Assembly: GCF_040712315.1 (NCBI RefSeq)
Contig: NC_134018.1
Coordinates: forward strand, 11,986,835-12,050,834
Direction of reading: 5' to 3'
Length of the DNA: 64,000 nt
DNA from: Castanea sativa
Taxonomy: Eukaryota > Streptophyta > Magnoliopsida > Fagales > Fagaceae
A program made the translations under genes and the position numbers. The notes below the pieces were generated by a model. It ran no database searches and was not told where the DNA came from. It worked only from the letters and a program-made list of their open reading frames with translations. Shown here piece after piece: positions 11,401-21,516 of this stretch (positions are counted from its first letter, which is position 1; every line of letters begins with the position of its first letter).

Positions 11401-11773
11401 GTCAGGTTTTCCCACCCTAAAGTCCGACCAGTATGACGAAGCGAGCAACCATGATCTGATGAATGATTGTTTGAATACTATTGAGGAAAGTAGAGAAATA
11501 GCCAATGTGAAGATGGGCAACTATCAGCAGAAGCTCAAGCAGACATATGACAAGGGAGTTAGGACCAGGCCCTTGGTGCTAGGAGATTTGGTACTAAGAA
11601 AGGTAGCGGGGGTAGCAAAGAATCCCGCATGGGGAAAATTGGGTCCTAACTGGGAAGGCCCATATAGAATTACCTCAATGGCAGGTATAGGGGCTTATCG
11701 TTTAGAGGATCTGGATGGAAGGGTGATTCCTCGCCCTTGGAATGTAAATAACTTACGACGATATTATTATTAA
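8474..11773 (+). CDS. pol: gypsy Pol: RT, dual RNase H, integrase
   Basis: Open in the gag frame from 8474; the first methionine is at 8615. Residues below count from 8615 (1052 aa). Reverse transcriptase spans about residues 65-250, with conserved LNRACPKDPFPIPRIDQLVD and the active site YIDDM at 192-196. It is followed by a degenerate native RNase H (about 330-420), where the usual catalytic Asp is missing in AVTNYSVSLVL. A second, apparently intact RNase H begins at TDGAS (Asp485), with the NNEAEYEAL and HADSLA motifs. Integrase has an H-H-C-C zinc region (His705 to CDQC) and a catalytic D775, D835, E871 with classic D-x35-E spacing. The C-terminal end resembles GPYRI-type integrase ends. 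Only the two upstream stops break the polyprotein. A dual RNase H marks the Tat clade. Confidence 0.92.
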   Translation, partial: QLKEAAQEVGPVEDEGSAEKLTKVIIGEDKEKYFQVGSKLPTQEREELIQFLRDNIDVFAWTTYDVPGINPEVICHHLNVNPHATPRQQPPRRASQEHAEAVKEEVGKLKQAGAIKEIFYPEWLANTVVVKKKNGKWRVCIDFTDLNRACPKDPFPIPRIDQLVDATVGHPRMSFLDAFQGYHQIPLSLNDQEKTAFRAPNGNYHYRVMPFGLKNAGSTYQRMVTRMFDAQLGRNMEAYIDDMVIKSKKTEDHLTDLQETFSVLRKYKLRLNASKCSFGVGSGKFLGYMITHRRIEVNPDQIKAVLGLHPPRSPKEVQRLAGMIAALNRFISRSADRCRPFYRLLHRWKDFQWSNECNLAFEDLKQYLSRPPILSTPEKEEVLYAYLAVTNYSVSLVLIRNDDGVQKPIYYVSKSLQEVEQRYLLLEKALLAVVHATRKLPHYFQAHTVVVLTQLPLQAITRKSDYTGRVAKWGTKLGAYDIKYMPRTAIKGQILADFVAEFTDGQAYPEDAVMSIMSIGTENITPWEVYTDGASNRKGAGVGVVLISPEKLVIEKSLRLGFPATNNEAEYEALLVGSQMVKHLGGKVVRVFCDSRLVVGQVNGEFEAKDERMKSYLKRVQAVLGLFDSFKVQQVPRGHNSHADSLAMLATSLGSKLPRMVMVEDLLSSSLTSIPAVRVHSIHVGPSWMDPIIAFLQHGILPEDRKMAETIRRSAPRYWLSEEKKLYRRSYAGPYLLCVHPEAVEPLLEELHEGVCGSHTGGRSLAHRAMTQGYWWPSMQRTSQEYAKKCDQCQRFAPNVHQPGGNLNPLSSPWPFAKWGLDIVGPFPRATGNRRWLIVGTDYFTKWVEAEPLANIRDVDAKRFIWKNIITRFGVPHTLISDNGLQFDSKVFRRYCAEMGIRNGYSTPYYPQGNGQAEATNKVILAGLKKRLDDAKGGWVEELPHVLWAYRTTPRRSTGETPFSMTYGMEAIIPLESGFPTLKSDQYDEASNHDLMNDCLNTIEESREIANVKMGNYQQKLKQTYDKGVRTRPLVLGDLVLRKVAGVAKNPAWGKLGPNWEGPYRITSMAGIGAYRLEDLDGRVIPRPWNVNNLRRYYY

Positions 11774-11824
11774 GAAAAGGATCTCCTTTTGTATGAGGCT
11801 TCTGTTCGTTTCAATCCTGTATCG

Positions 11825-12455
11825 GCAAAAACCTAAGTGTTAAACTGACCTTAGTGCTTGTTCGGCTCCTCGGGCCACAAGTCTAAGAGAAATTAATCAC
11901 TTGCAAAAAACCTAAGTGTTAAACTGACCTTAGTGCTTGTTCGGCTCCTCGGGCCACAAGTCTAAGAGAAATTAATCACTTGCAAAAATCCTAAGTGTTA
12001 AACTGACCTTAGTGCTTGTTCGGCTCCTCGGGCCACAAGTCTAAGAGAAATTAATCACTTGTAAAAGCATAAGTGTTAAACAGACCTTAGTGCTTGTTCG
12101 GCTCCTCGGGCCACAAGTCTAAGAGAAATTAATCACTTGCAAAAACCAAAGTGTTAAACTGACCTTAGTGCTTGTTCGGCTCCTCGGGCCACAAGTCTAA
12201 GAGAAATTAATCACTTGCAAAAACCTAAGTGTTAAACTGACCTTAGTGCTTATTCGGCTCCTCGGGCCACAAGTCTAAGAGAAATTAATCACTTGCAAAA
12301 ACCAAAGTGTTAAACTGACCTTAGTGCTTGTTCGGATCCTCGGGCCACAAGTCTAAGAGAAATTATTCACTTGCAAAAAACCTAAGTGTTAAACTGACCT
12401 TAGTGCTTGTTCGGCTCCTCGGGCCACAAGTCTAAGAAAAATTAATCACTTGCAT
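11825..12455. repeat. 79-bp tandem repeat array between pol and antisense gene
   Basis: Eight copies of a 77-79-bp unit, recognisable by CCTAAGTGTTAAACTGACC and CGGCTCCTCGGGCCACAAG, begin about 50 bp after the pol stop. Copies differ at single bases. Such hypervariable arrays are known from 3' untranslated regions of Tat/Ogre elements. The older gypsy element carries a related 81-bp array at the same relative place. Confidence 0.9.
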
Positions 12456-12940
12456 ACCATCACACAGGAATTGTAAGTCCAACAAAATCACGGCTAGAGA
12501 GATCTCAAATATGTAAAGCACTAACATAAAACAAATCATTGAGCCTTGTTGTTCAATAGCATATTGAACCTCGAATTTTCCGTTTCAAACGTCAAAGAAG
12601 GTCAAGTGGTGGAATTATGGTGCTCAGGTCAAACTGTTCATGGTTCTTAAAATCACAAGTATAATGAACTACTTCGTAGTGGAATTATGATTGTTAGTTC
12701 AAGTAAGTTTTTATCTGGACACATACAAAATGACAAATAAAAATGACAGCATATTGTAGTAAGACGTGTATATGAAACAGAAGAAAAGAGCTAAGTATTC
12801 ATTTCTCAGCAAATGTCTGTTACAAAACCGGGGCAATCATATGGCCCCTTGCATCTGTAAGAAAAATATATATAAAGTAAAAAACAAGGCAAAAGCTACG
12901 AAATGACTAAGCAAGAAATAAGGCAAAAACTACGAAAGGA
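12456..12940. other. 3' flank of antisense gene within the gypsy element
   Basis: Non-coding sequence between the tandem repeats and the end of the opposite-strand gene. It would serve as that gene's 3' untranslated region. No convincing motif is seen. Confidence 0.4.
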
Positions 12941-15277
12941 CTACGCAACAGCTTGCTTGTCTTTTCTTTTCTCTGGGTCTTTTTCTTTTTTCTTCTTTTT
13001 TGGCTCTTCAGCCAATTCTCCCTCAGTTACTTCATCCACGGGCTGGGCTGGGGAAGAAGGGTCCTTTGAGACTGGGGTATCAGAAGGAACAGAAGCAGGG
13101 GTAGGCATTACAGGATCAGTTGTCGTTGCTGGAGGAGTAGGGGCTAAGCATAAAGCAGGGGGATAATAAATGTTGTCGGGAAGACGGAGTACTGCGTCAG
13201 CATCCACTCCCGCAGCGTCCAAAGCGCGGCCCCACACCTCCGAGCAGAATGCTCTGGCAACTCCTCTAAGTTGGGCGCTAAGCCGTCGAAGCTTTTTTCA
13301 TCCCAAGATCATAGGCCGCTTGCTCGGCAAATGCCGCTCTTGCTCCTTCTTGGCCGCCAGCTTCTTTCGTTTGTTCGAGCTCGACAACCGCCGGGCAAGC
13401 CTGCTTTGAGCCTGTTTCTGGGCCTCAAGAGCAAGATTTGCTTGTGACTCATAGCTTTTCAGGGCCGACTCAGCATTCTTGTGAGCTTTTTCTACCTCAG
13501 ACAGGTGAGTGAGGGTCTCCTTTAAGTTCAGCTCAGCTTCTTTTTGTGCCTTTATTGCCGCCTCGGCATTTTGATCAGCTTTTCGGGCAAGATCTAGGGA
13601 ATGATCTACCCACTCCTCAGCCATGAATGAAGCCTGGACCGCCTATGATATATTTGAGTTAATAAGGTTAGTCATGATAAATAATTAAATTCATACTTAG
13701 AATGCACCAAAAACTTCGAAAAATACCTTGGCTAAGTCCTGCTTCAAAGACAAGAAAACCTCCCTCTTACGGAAGGACCGCAACTCTGCCATGTCTTCGG
13801 GAAGGCATAGAGCCTTCTCTAGACACTCGGCCACCAAGCTCGAGCTTCCCTTCTTCGGATCCCGCAGATTGGCGTCATCCAAAACAGGGCTGCCCGAGCT
13901 GAGAGTGAAGTTGGGCCGCCAGGTTGATGCTTTCCTTGTAGATTCACCACTGGGGTCTTTCGAAGAACCAGTGGGAGCAACCTTCTTGGAAGGGGCCTTT
14001 GCAGCCCTGGTATCTTTAACAGAGGGGTCAAGGTTTTCCCCTTCTTCGATGTCTATAACATGTTTGCTACTTTGACCCCTTTTGCGTTTTTTATCTGTCG
14101 CCTCCGAGGGGGGTGCCTGAGTAACAGCTGGAGTAACGGGACGAGGAGGAACCGACACGGCTGGCGAAGAGCTGCCTGCATGTGCCTGTAGTAGGGCCAA
14201 CAGGTCAGGTTCTTTTTCTTGGAAACCCATTTGACTGGTGGACGGTTGGGAACTGGAAGGAGCGTCTGGGCGGTAGAACACCTCAAAGTCTTCCTCTGTC
14301 ACCTCGAGAGAAGGGAGCTCGGGCGTGGCAGCTTTTTCCTCAACAACAGGATTAGCAGCTTGCTCCAAAGGAGGATAGATCAGTTGGGCGGCGAGTGAAG
14401 CAGGGAGTTGTGCGTCCTGAATTCCTGCAGGGGGAGGTACGGCTAATAAGAATCCCGGGGAGGAAACGTCAATTTGAGCTAGCCTTAAATCTCTTGCTCT
14501 TATCACGTTCTTCGTGCTTTGGAAGCGTTTAGTAGAGGGGTTGTATCCGAGGATGAGGTGGGCTGCTCGGAGCTGTCCGTCCCTATGTACGAATATCTCC
14601 GATCGAAGAATCCTGTTCAAATCAGCACGGTTCACGGCGGACAGATTCGGGGCAGTATGGTAATCGTCTGCAACAAAAAATGAAGGCATTTAAACAAATA
14701 CGTGGTGTGGTGTAAAGCACAAAAAAGAATATGGTCAGTCCTAAGTGCTAGGTTAGTCCTCGGGAATCCTACCTGGTACCCCTTCTCGGGTGGGGCAATA
14801 CAATCCGTCATGCCAATTGCCCGAGATGACAAGATAATCTTCATCCATCCCTTTGCTTGAATCGGGTAAACAGGAAATCAGCCTAACAGAAGGGATTCTA
14901 CACTTCATATAGTATTTAGTCCTGTCCCCTTTTTGGCAGTTATATACCCAATTTACATCCTGCCAGGTCAAGTTAGTTCCCAGTTTTCGATTGAGGGCAT
15001 CCGCGCATCCTAAAATTCTAAGGACATTTGGGGAGCATTGCGAAGGGGTAAGTCTATAATTTATTAGAAAATCCCTAGTTACTCTACCCATAGGAATTTC
15101 CATACCCCCCTCAATGAATGCAATCATCGGAATCAAAATGGATTCAGGTGGCCGAGACACCAATGGAATATCTTCTACCTCACAATACGTAATATCTACG
15201 TCATTGGGGATCCGATATCGGACCTTAAAAGTGGCTTTTGCCTCATCCGTATTCACTAACTTAGCGTATCTACCCAT
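12941..15277 (-). CDS. antisense three-exon ORF of the Tat element (putative gypsy-type transposon protein)
   Basis: Convergent with pol. Exon 1 15277-14773 (start MGRYAKL), intron with GT at 14772 and AG before 14667, exon 2 14667-13727, then intron to 13643, exon 3 13642-12941. The phases join without loss (505 + 941 nt = 482 codons). Exon 1 has a conserved block, AFIEGGMEIPMGRVTRDFLI and QCSPNVLRILGC, resembling the plant family called putative gypsy type transposon. Exon 2 is Ser/Pro-rich. Exon 3 has a long Ala/Lys/Glu-rich coiled coil and then a basic Lys-rich tail. One TGA (13298-13300) lies in a short stretch apparently shifted by two compensating indels, so this copy is slightly damaged. 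The older element encodes the same protein with the same intron positions. The function is unknown; the start was chosen by that conservation. Confidence 0.75.
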
Positions 15278-15436
15278 TAACCCCCGCTGCAAGAGGAGGA
15301 AAGCAAGCAAGAAGAGAAAAAAGGAAAGGAAAATGAACACACCTCTGAAGATCGCTTAAGGATGGTCCCCGGGAGCTCACTTTTCTTTCAATCCTTCGAA
15401 ATGGCAAAATGAACTTTATCCAGCGTAAAAAGTTGC

Positions 15437-15443
15437 TTTTATA
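15437..15443 (-). promoter_or_regulatory. TATA box before antisense gene
   Basis: On the - strand the sequence CCCTATAAAAGC lies about 160 bp upstream of the antisense start codon at 15277. A TATA box (TATATAA, 29017-29023) also precedes the homologous gene in the older element. This suggests the gene has its own promoter inside the element. Confidence 0.5.
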
Positions 15444-15740
15444 GGGGTGGGGGAAGTGGAAGTAATGGGGTAAAAGAATAAGAGCGGTAACTTTCCCGCT
15501 CATAATTAAGAGCAAAATCTGAACCGTACATTTCTCATCCAACCGTAGAACGTGCACGGGAAAAGAAGCGTCAGGTGCCATAAATGCCTCAACGTGGGAT
15601 ACGAGGCGCCAGATGCGGATCATGGGGCAGTGAAGAGACGTCTGTACGTGTGAAAGCATAAAATGGATAAGAAGCGTGTATAAGAAGTTAAAACTTAGTT
15701 ATTAATACATGATTCATAACTCAAGTTTTAAAGGGGCTGT

Positions 15741-16238
15741 TGTGAGGACCCGAGGACCTAAGAACCCGAGGACCCGAAGAAAGGAAGGCCAACATTTAGA
15801 ATAAAAGATGAGGTCTCTCCAGGTGTGCCCGAAGATGAGGTGGCGTGGACGATAACTAAATAAGGGACATGTTACAAATATCTGGTTGTAATAGGCTGAT
15901 TGCATTAAATGCTTGGCAACAACCATTCTGGCCGCATTAATTAGCAAGCATCTCCTCTATCCGTCGCATTAATGTGGACATGACCTGAACAGTGCGGGAT
16001 GCAAAGTGGAATCTTGTTCCATTGCCGACGGACAAGTGTCACGGGAGAAGGACCGCAGATTGCAAGGTGTAAGGCTACGATGAAAATAGAGAATAGTATA
16101 AATAGGAATCAAGAGATTACGAGTAGTGGGCTTTTTGTTGTTGAACCCTCTCTACCAAATGTATTGTATGAGGACTCTTAAGTGAATAGAGCAACAGGAA
16201 CGTTCAGAAGTTGATTTTATGAGCTTTTGGTCCTTACA
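15741..16238 (+). repeat. 3' LTR of young gypsy element
   Basis: 498 bp, the partner of 5852-6349. It is preceded by the purine-rich AAAGGGGCTG (15730-15739), a plausible polypurine tract. Confidence 0.95.
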
Positions 16239-17829
16239 TTGTTTAAAATGTAAAAATGTGAGTTTGAAATGGAAAAACAAACGGGCCCTAAATAAGATTA
16301 TATATATATATATATTTATACATTTTTTTAGCCACATGTATTTTTAAAACATATAAACAACATTATTAGAACAACTTTACCAAACAACCTTTTAATTTTA
16401 CCTTTTTTGTTGTACTTTATTATTACTCTAACTTTAAAAGACTGTATCATCCAATCAAAAAAAAGAAAAAAACCGTCTCATTTACTTTATAAGTATTACA
16501 TTTACATATATTTCATTAAAGGATAATTTTGAGGAATATTTTAATGTCATGGAAATATAAAGAATTGTAGCAATTGATTTGTGGCAATAAAATGGTAGAA
16601 ATGGGAGGAAAAAAAATTTGTGACAATTGATATTTGCCGAAATTTTTTTTTTCCCTAACATCAAACCCTTAGAAATTAAAAAAATGGGTCAGTGAGTGCA
16701 TTCACTCAATTCCGTTCTTAAATCCTATAAAAAAAAATAAAAATTCCGTTCTTAAAGTACTTCCCAAAAATCAAAGAAGTTGGAAACAAAACTTGCAATT
16801 AAAGCCTAGGTTCCTGAGACTTTGCTTTCTATATAGGTTTTTATTGGTCTTAGTGCTGGTCCTCCTACAACACGTTGTGCTTGCTCTTTAGTTAAAGAAT
16901 CATTTTAAGGAATATTTTAACATCACGGAAATATAAAAAGGATTTTGTTAATGTGATCCGTGACTTTTTCTTTTTTCTATTAACTATATAAAAATGAGTA
17001 ATTTTTAGATATTTTTAAAAAATAAGAAATAATGTTTTTTTTTTCTTTATATTTATGATGAAGTTTGTATATTAAATTTATGATAAAATTTATTATGAAT
17101 ATTATAAGAAAGAATATAATTTTTATTATACTCTGAAAGTATTTAAAAAATTTTCAAGAAAAGTGGTAATGCCTCTACAGTGTAGTATAGTTTTTTGTCT
17201 TTTCGTGAAGTCAAAACGGTTCGCTCGGCTGAAATGTGATCCAAATAAAAAAAGAAAAGGAAAAGAAGGCAGAGATAGAGAGCGAGAGGGCTAGAGCGAG
17301 AGGAGAGAAAAGAGAAGATAGCTAGACTGAGAGTAAAAAGACAAGTTGCGTGTGTGAATAAAAAAACATAATAAGAAAGATGGAAAATCTAAGATTGCGT
17401 GTCTGAGTCAATGTGTAGATAAAGATGAAAAGTGCAGAGAAAGATGTGACGAAGGACAGAAATAAAGGAGTCAGACGGAAATTAAGATGCATGGGGATGA
17501 GAAAAAACAAGAGAAAAAGAAAAGAAATGATAAGAAAGTAAAATATCAAAAAATGGTGGAAATAGTGATGGTTTGACTTTGTGCAGTGTGCCCAGCTTGG
17601 GTTGCCAGTTTGTTGCGTTAAAAGAAATAATTAATATTTTAATAGTATTTTAATTAAAATAATAGTAGTTTAATTGATTTGATTAGATTAATTTCTATCT
17701 TTTCTATACAATTAAATCTCGAATGCATGCACAGTACTTTGGTACTGGGCAGTGCATAGCATTATGCAACACTGTAGCTATAAGGGTTTTTTTTTTTTTT
17801 CAACAGTCTCTGTAGCTATAGTGCCTAGT
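16239..17829. other. AT-rich intergenic DNA
   Basis: The first about 50 bp (to CAAACGGGCCCT) look like the other half of a small TIR element split by the gypsy insertion; the first half is about 5724-5851. The rest is AT-rich with no supported gene. A purine-rich stretch (GAGAGCGAGAGG) occurs near 17275-17320. Short - strand ORFs (16152-16337, 16482-16664, 17322-17549) have no domain. Confidence 0.5.
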
Positions 17830-19380
17830 TTTTTTTTTTTTTTCTCCCGGTAATCGGTTTATGTTTTTTTTTTTTTATAAATATTGATGTAAACTGAAAT
17901 TTATATTGTTATACTGAAATAATAAATATCATAATATTTTGATAATTATTCATGTATCAATTTTTTACAAGTATCAATTTCTTACAAGTCGAAATAAAAT
18001 AATATAGTAAAATATGAGATTGGTTTTTTTTTTTTTAGAGTAATCGGTTTGTGTCTTTTTTTCTTTTAAATATTGATGTAAACTGATATTTATATTGTTA
18101 TACTAATAAAATAAATTTCACAATTATTAACGTGTCAATTTTTTACAAGTCGAAATAAAATAATAAAATATGAGACTGTAGCCAACCACGACTGAAAATA
18201 AATGTTTAAAAAAAATGTTACAACACTTATTGTTATCACAATACACTGTAGCACTGTAGCTACAACGGTGCTTTGGTTTAGTTTTCATAATTATTGACGT
18301 GTTAATTTCTTATAAGTCGAAATAAAATAATAAAATAAAATATGAGTTTTTTTTTTCAGTAATCAGTTTGTGTTTTTTTATTTCTTTTAAATATTGATGT
18401 AAGCTAACATTTATATTGTTATATTAACACAACAAATTTCACAATATTTTCACAATTATTGACGTGTTAATTTCTTATAAGTCGAAATAAAATAATAAAA
18501 TATGAGACTGTAGCCAACCAAAACTGAAAATAAATGTTTTTTAAAAATGTTACAACACTTATTGTTATCACAATACACTATAGCACTGTAACTACAACAA
18601 TGCTTTGGTTTAGTTAGTCATTTTCTTTTTTAGTAATCCGTTTGTGTTTTTTTTTCTTTTAAATATTGATGTAAGCTGACATTTATATTGTTATACTAAC
18701 ACAACAAATTTCACAATTATTGTCGTGTCAATTTCTTACAAGTCAAAATAAAATAATAAAATATGAGACTGTAGCCAACCACAACTGAAAATAAATGTTT
18801 TAAAAAAATGTTACAACACATACTGTTATCACAATATTTTCACAATTGTTGAGATCTCAGTTTCTCATAGATCAAATAAAAAAAATGCAAAGTCCACAAC
18901 ATTTTGACATTAATTTCTATAGTGCCTAAGTTTTTTTTTCCCAGTAAATTGGTTTGTGTTTTTTTTTTCTTTTAAATATTTATATAAACTGGCACATATA
19001 TTGTTATACTGACATAATAAATTTCACAAGATTTTCACAATTATTGAGGTATCAATTTTTTAGAAGTCGAAATAAAAAAAAATAAAATATGAGACTGTGA
19101 CCGCAATTGAAAATAAATATTTTGAGAAAATGTTACAACACTTATTATTATCACAATATTTTTACAATTGTTAAGTTCTCAGTTTCTTATTATCACAATA
19201 TTTTTACAATTGTTAAATATTTATGTAAGGTGGCATATATTTTGTTATACCGACACAACAAATTTCACAATATTTTTATAAATATTGAAGTATCACTTTC
19301 TTATAAGTCGAAATAAAATAATAAAATATGAGAATGTGACCAACCACAACTAAAAATAAATATTTTGAGAATAACAATAA
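17830..19380. repeat. diverged repeat array, about six units of 190-320 bp
   Basis: Six imperfect units are marked by AAATATTGATGTAA or close variants at about 17878, 18067, 18389, 18659, 18973 and 19215. Each is followed by ATTTCACAATTATTGACGTG-like and TAAGTCGAAATAAAATAATA-like words, and most by TGTTACAACAC. Unit lengths vary because of internal deletions. No coding potential; the ORF at 19107-19316 is an artefact of the repeats. Confidence 0.8.
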
Positions 19381-19620
19381 CAATGTTATCAGTTTAAAAC
19401 CAATAATAACTTGTCATTTAGAATTTGTTCTAAAAATGTTATGAATGTAGCATTTCTCTCAAATAAAAAAAAAAAAATTTATTCGGATCCTAAAAATGAA
19501 GATATTGTGAAAATATTGTGATATTTTGTTGTATTCTTAGACTTCTTTTTTAATATAATCAAATTGGGTGAATCAAAATTCACAGTTTTACACACAAAAT
19601 TTATATTAATTTTCTCACTA

Positions 19621-19659
19621 CTGGGGCAGCACGAGCCTTGCACGTGCAGCCAACACTAG
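19621..19659 (+). mobile_element. Helitron-like 3' end
   Basis: The stretch contains GCACG...CGTGC, able to form a 5-bp stem, then AGCCAACA and CTAG followed by T. A GC-rich hairpin about 10 bp before a terminal CTRR, with a T at the target, is the Helitron 3' signature. The repeat array at 17830-19380 may be its interior. I could not place the 5' TC end. Confidence 0.4.
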
Positions 19660-19660
19660 T

Positions 19661-21516
19661 TCTATAAAAAAGTTTCAAAAAGAGTGGTAGTTAAGGAATG
19701 AAATCCATTAACATTTTTGTATTTAATTTAATTAGAACATAATTACTCTAGACCACAATTGATTATACACTTATTTTTAAAATTATCTTATATAGGGGCA
19801 GAATGTTATTGGCTATCCAAAATTTAAAGAAAATATTTTTTTTTAGAGATAATTACAATATGATGCTAAATTCGCAACTCAAATTATTTCTTCCTAGACC
19901 TTCATAAATTTTGTATATAATAAAAGAGTGCCAATTTAATTATAAAACCTTTAGAACTTAGCACAATTCATATGATAAATTATGAGCGATAAATAAAAAA
20001 TTATGAATTTATATAAAAATAATAAACAACTTACTTAAAATTTTGGCAAAATTGTGGTACCAGAATTGCATTAGAATTAAGGAAAAGTTGTGATCCCCGG
20101 AACTAAATTATGGCAGAGTTGTGGATGAGAATGAGTCGTAGACATTGAATTGAAAAGGATAAAGATAAACAAAATTATTTAACTTACTTATCTTTTTAAA
20201 TGAAAATGACAATCTTGTTGCGGATTTGTATAAATATTAGAGCATATGTGGTAAAACTTGAGGAAAAGTTTTCAGAAAAGCACATATACACAGTGATCAC
20301 AAATGTTTACAAAGTTAGACTTTCTACACATACACAGAATATTACTTATGGGAGATGACACTGAAAACAAAACTCTCTTTGTAATTTAGTCAAAAGAAGA
20401 AAAGTGTAATTATCTATTAAAATACCTTACCTTATATTATAAGAAAGGATTGCTGCACATTAGCAGAAAGAAGTGAGTGAATTAACAAGAGCCTCACGCA
20501 AGTTTCTAAACCAGGGTGTTCGGGTAGGTGGGTGTTCTAAGATTTTGACATATTATGAAGTGTTTACACGTAAAATGAGCTGTTTCTCACTACATTAATT
20601 AACTCCATTTAGTCTGACTCTAGAATTCCCTCAACTGAATAATGTGGTTTCTCGTTGTATGGGGTAAAATCCTCTTGAAATTGATAAGGGCCCAACCAAT
20701 ACAACTAATCAATAAATATGGACCAAGAACTTAAACTAAAACAAGATGTAGGAAAAGTGAAGATTCAGCAAACTGGCATATTAAGGAGTTGATTGTGTAA
20801 TACATAATCATTCATTGTAGAGAAAAAAGTCCTTGGTCATACCTATAGTAGACCCAAACGTAAAAACTGATTAAATCTGTTCTAACAACTTGATGTAGTA
20901 AACTGGTATTTATACCAATTTACTCTAGTTGCAAAAAATTTAGCTTTAACTTTAGCTTTTTTAATAACACATGATTTTTTGGTTCTTTGGTGGTAAAATA
21001 ATTTTTTTGCTAAAATATATTCACTATTATGAATGTTTTTATTATTTCTGGGTTGGATAATTGCTATTTGGGTTAGACTAGTTAAGCTAATTGAAAAGAA
21101 GGGGGTTAAGATTTAGGAAAGGGATCTCAAATACAAAAATGAAATATATAATAAATAAAAATTTGGACCTAGGGGAGGCCTAGGCCCCTTGGGCCCCACC
21201 TAGGCCTATTTTTGATCTGAACAGCTTCTTGTCTTTCTTCACCATTCTGGGAGGGCTCTCGGCATGTGGCTAAGGGCAAGGAGCTCCTCAACTAATGACC
21301 GAGGTGGAGTTGATCCTCAGCTGCTTCCCTTTAGAGACTCGAGTGATTGTGATTAGCTCTCCTTTCTTCCCTAGCTTCTTGGTCTACCTTCGTATGGTTT
21401 ATGGGTTGGGCTAGCTTTATTCAACTTGATCATGTTTTCTTTCCCAACTCTTTCCCTGGGCCCATGGGCTTACTATCACAGGCTTGTTGCTATTGTTGGG
21501 CTTCTCCTCATACATT
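19661..21516. other. intergenic DNA, no supported gene
   Basis: AT-rich to about 21170. A less AT-rich stretch at 21170-21510 includes GCCTAGGCCCCTTGGGCCCC and GGGCCCATGGGC and looks like retroelement-derived or LTR-like sequence, but no partner copy is in the window. The small ORF 21401-21592 is not convincing. Confidence 0.45.

Larger units (their letters stand above)
5852..16238 (+). mobile_element. Tat-lineage Ty3/gypsy LTR retrotransposon, young copy
   Basis: A complete 10.4-kb element: 498-bp LTRs starting TGTGAGGACC and ending CCTTACA, a primer-binding site directly after the 5' LTR, gag, protease, reverse transcriptase, two RNase H domains and integrase on the + strand, a tandem-repeat array, and a separate opposite-strand gene before the 3' LTR. 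The sequence TTGTT flanks both ends (5847-5851 and 16239-16243), an exact 5-bp TSD. The LTRs differ at only three positions, all transitions, so insertion was recent. A second RNase H after the degenerate native one, together with extra ORFs between pol and the 3' LTR, is characteristic of the plant Tat clade (Ogre/Retand/Tat elements). Gag-pro-pol carries two in-frame stops, so this copy may not be autonomous. Confidence 0.93.
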
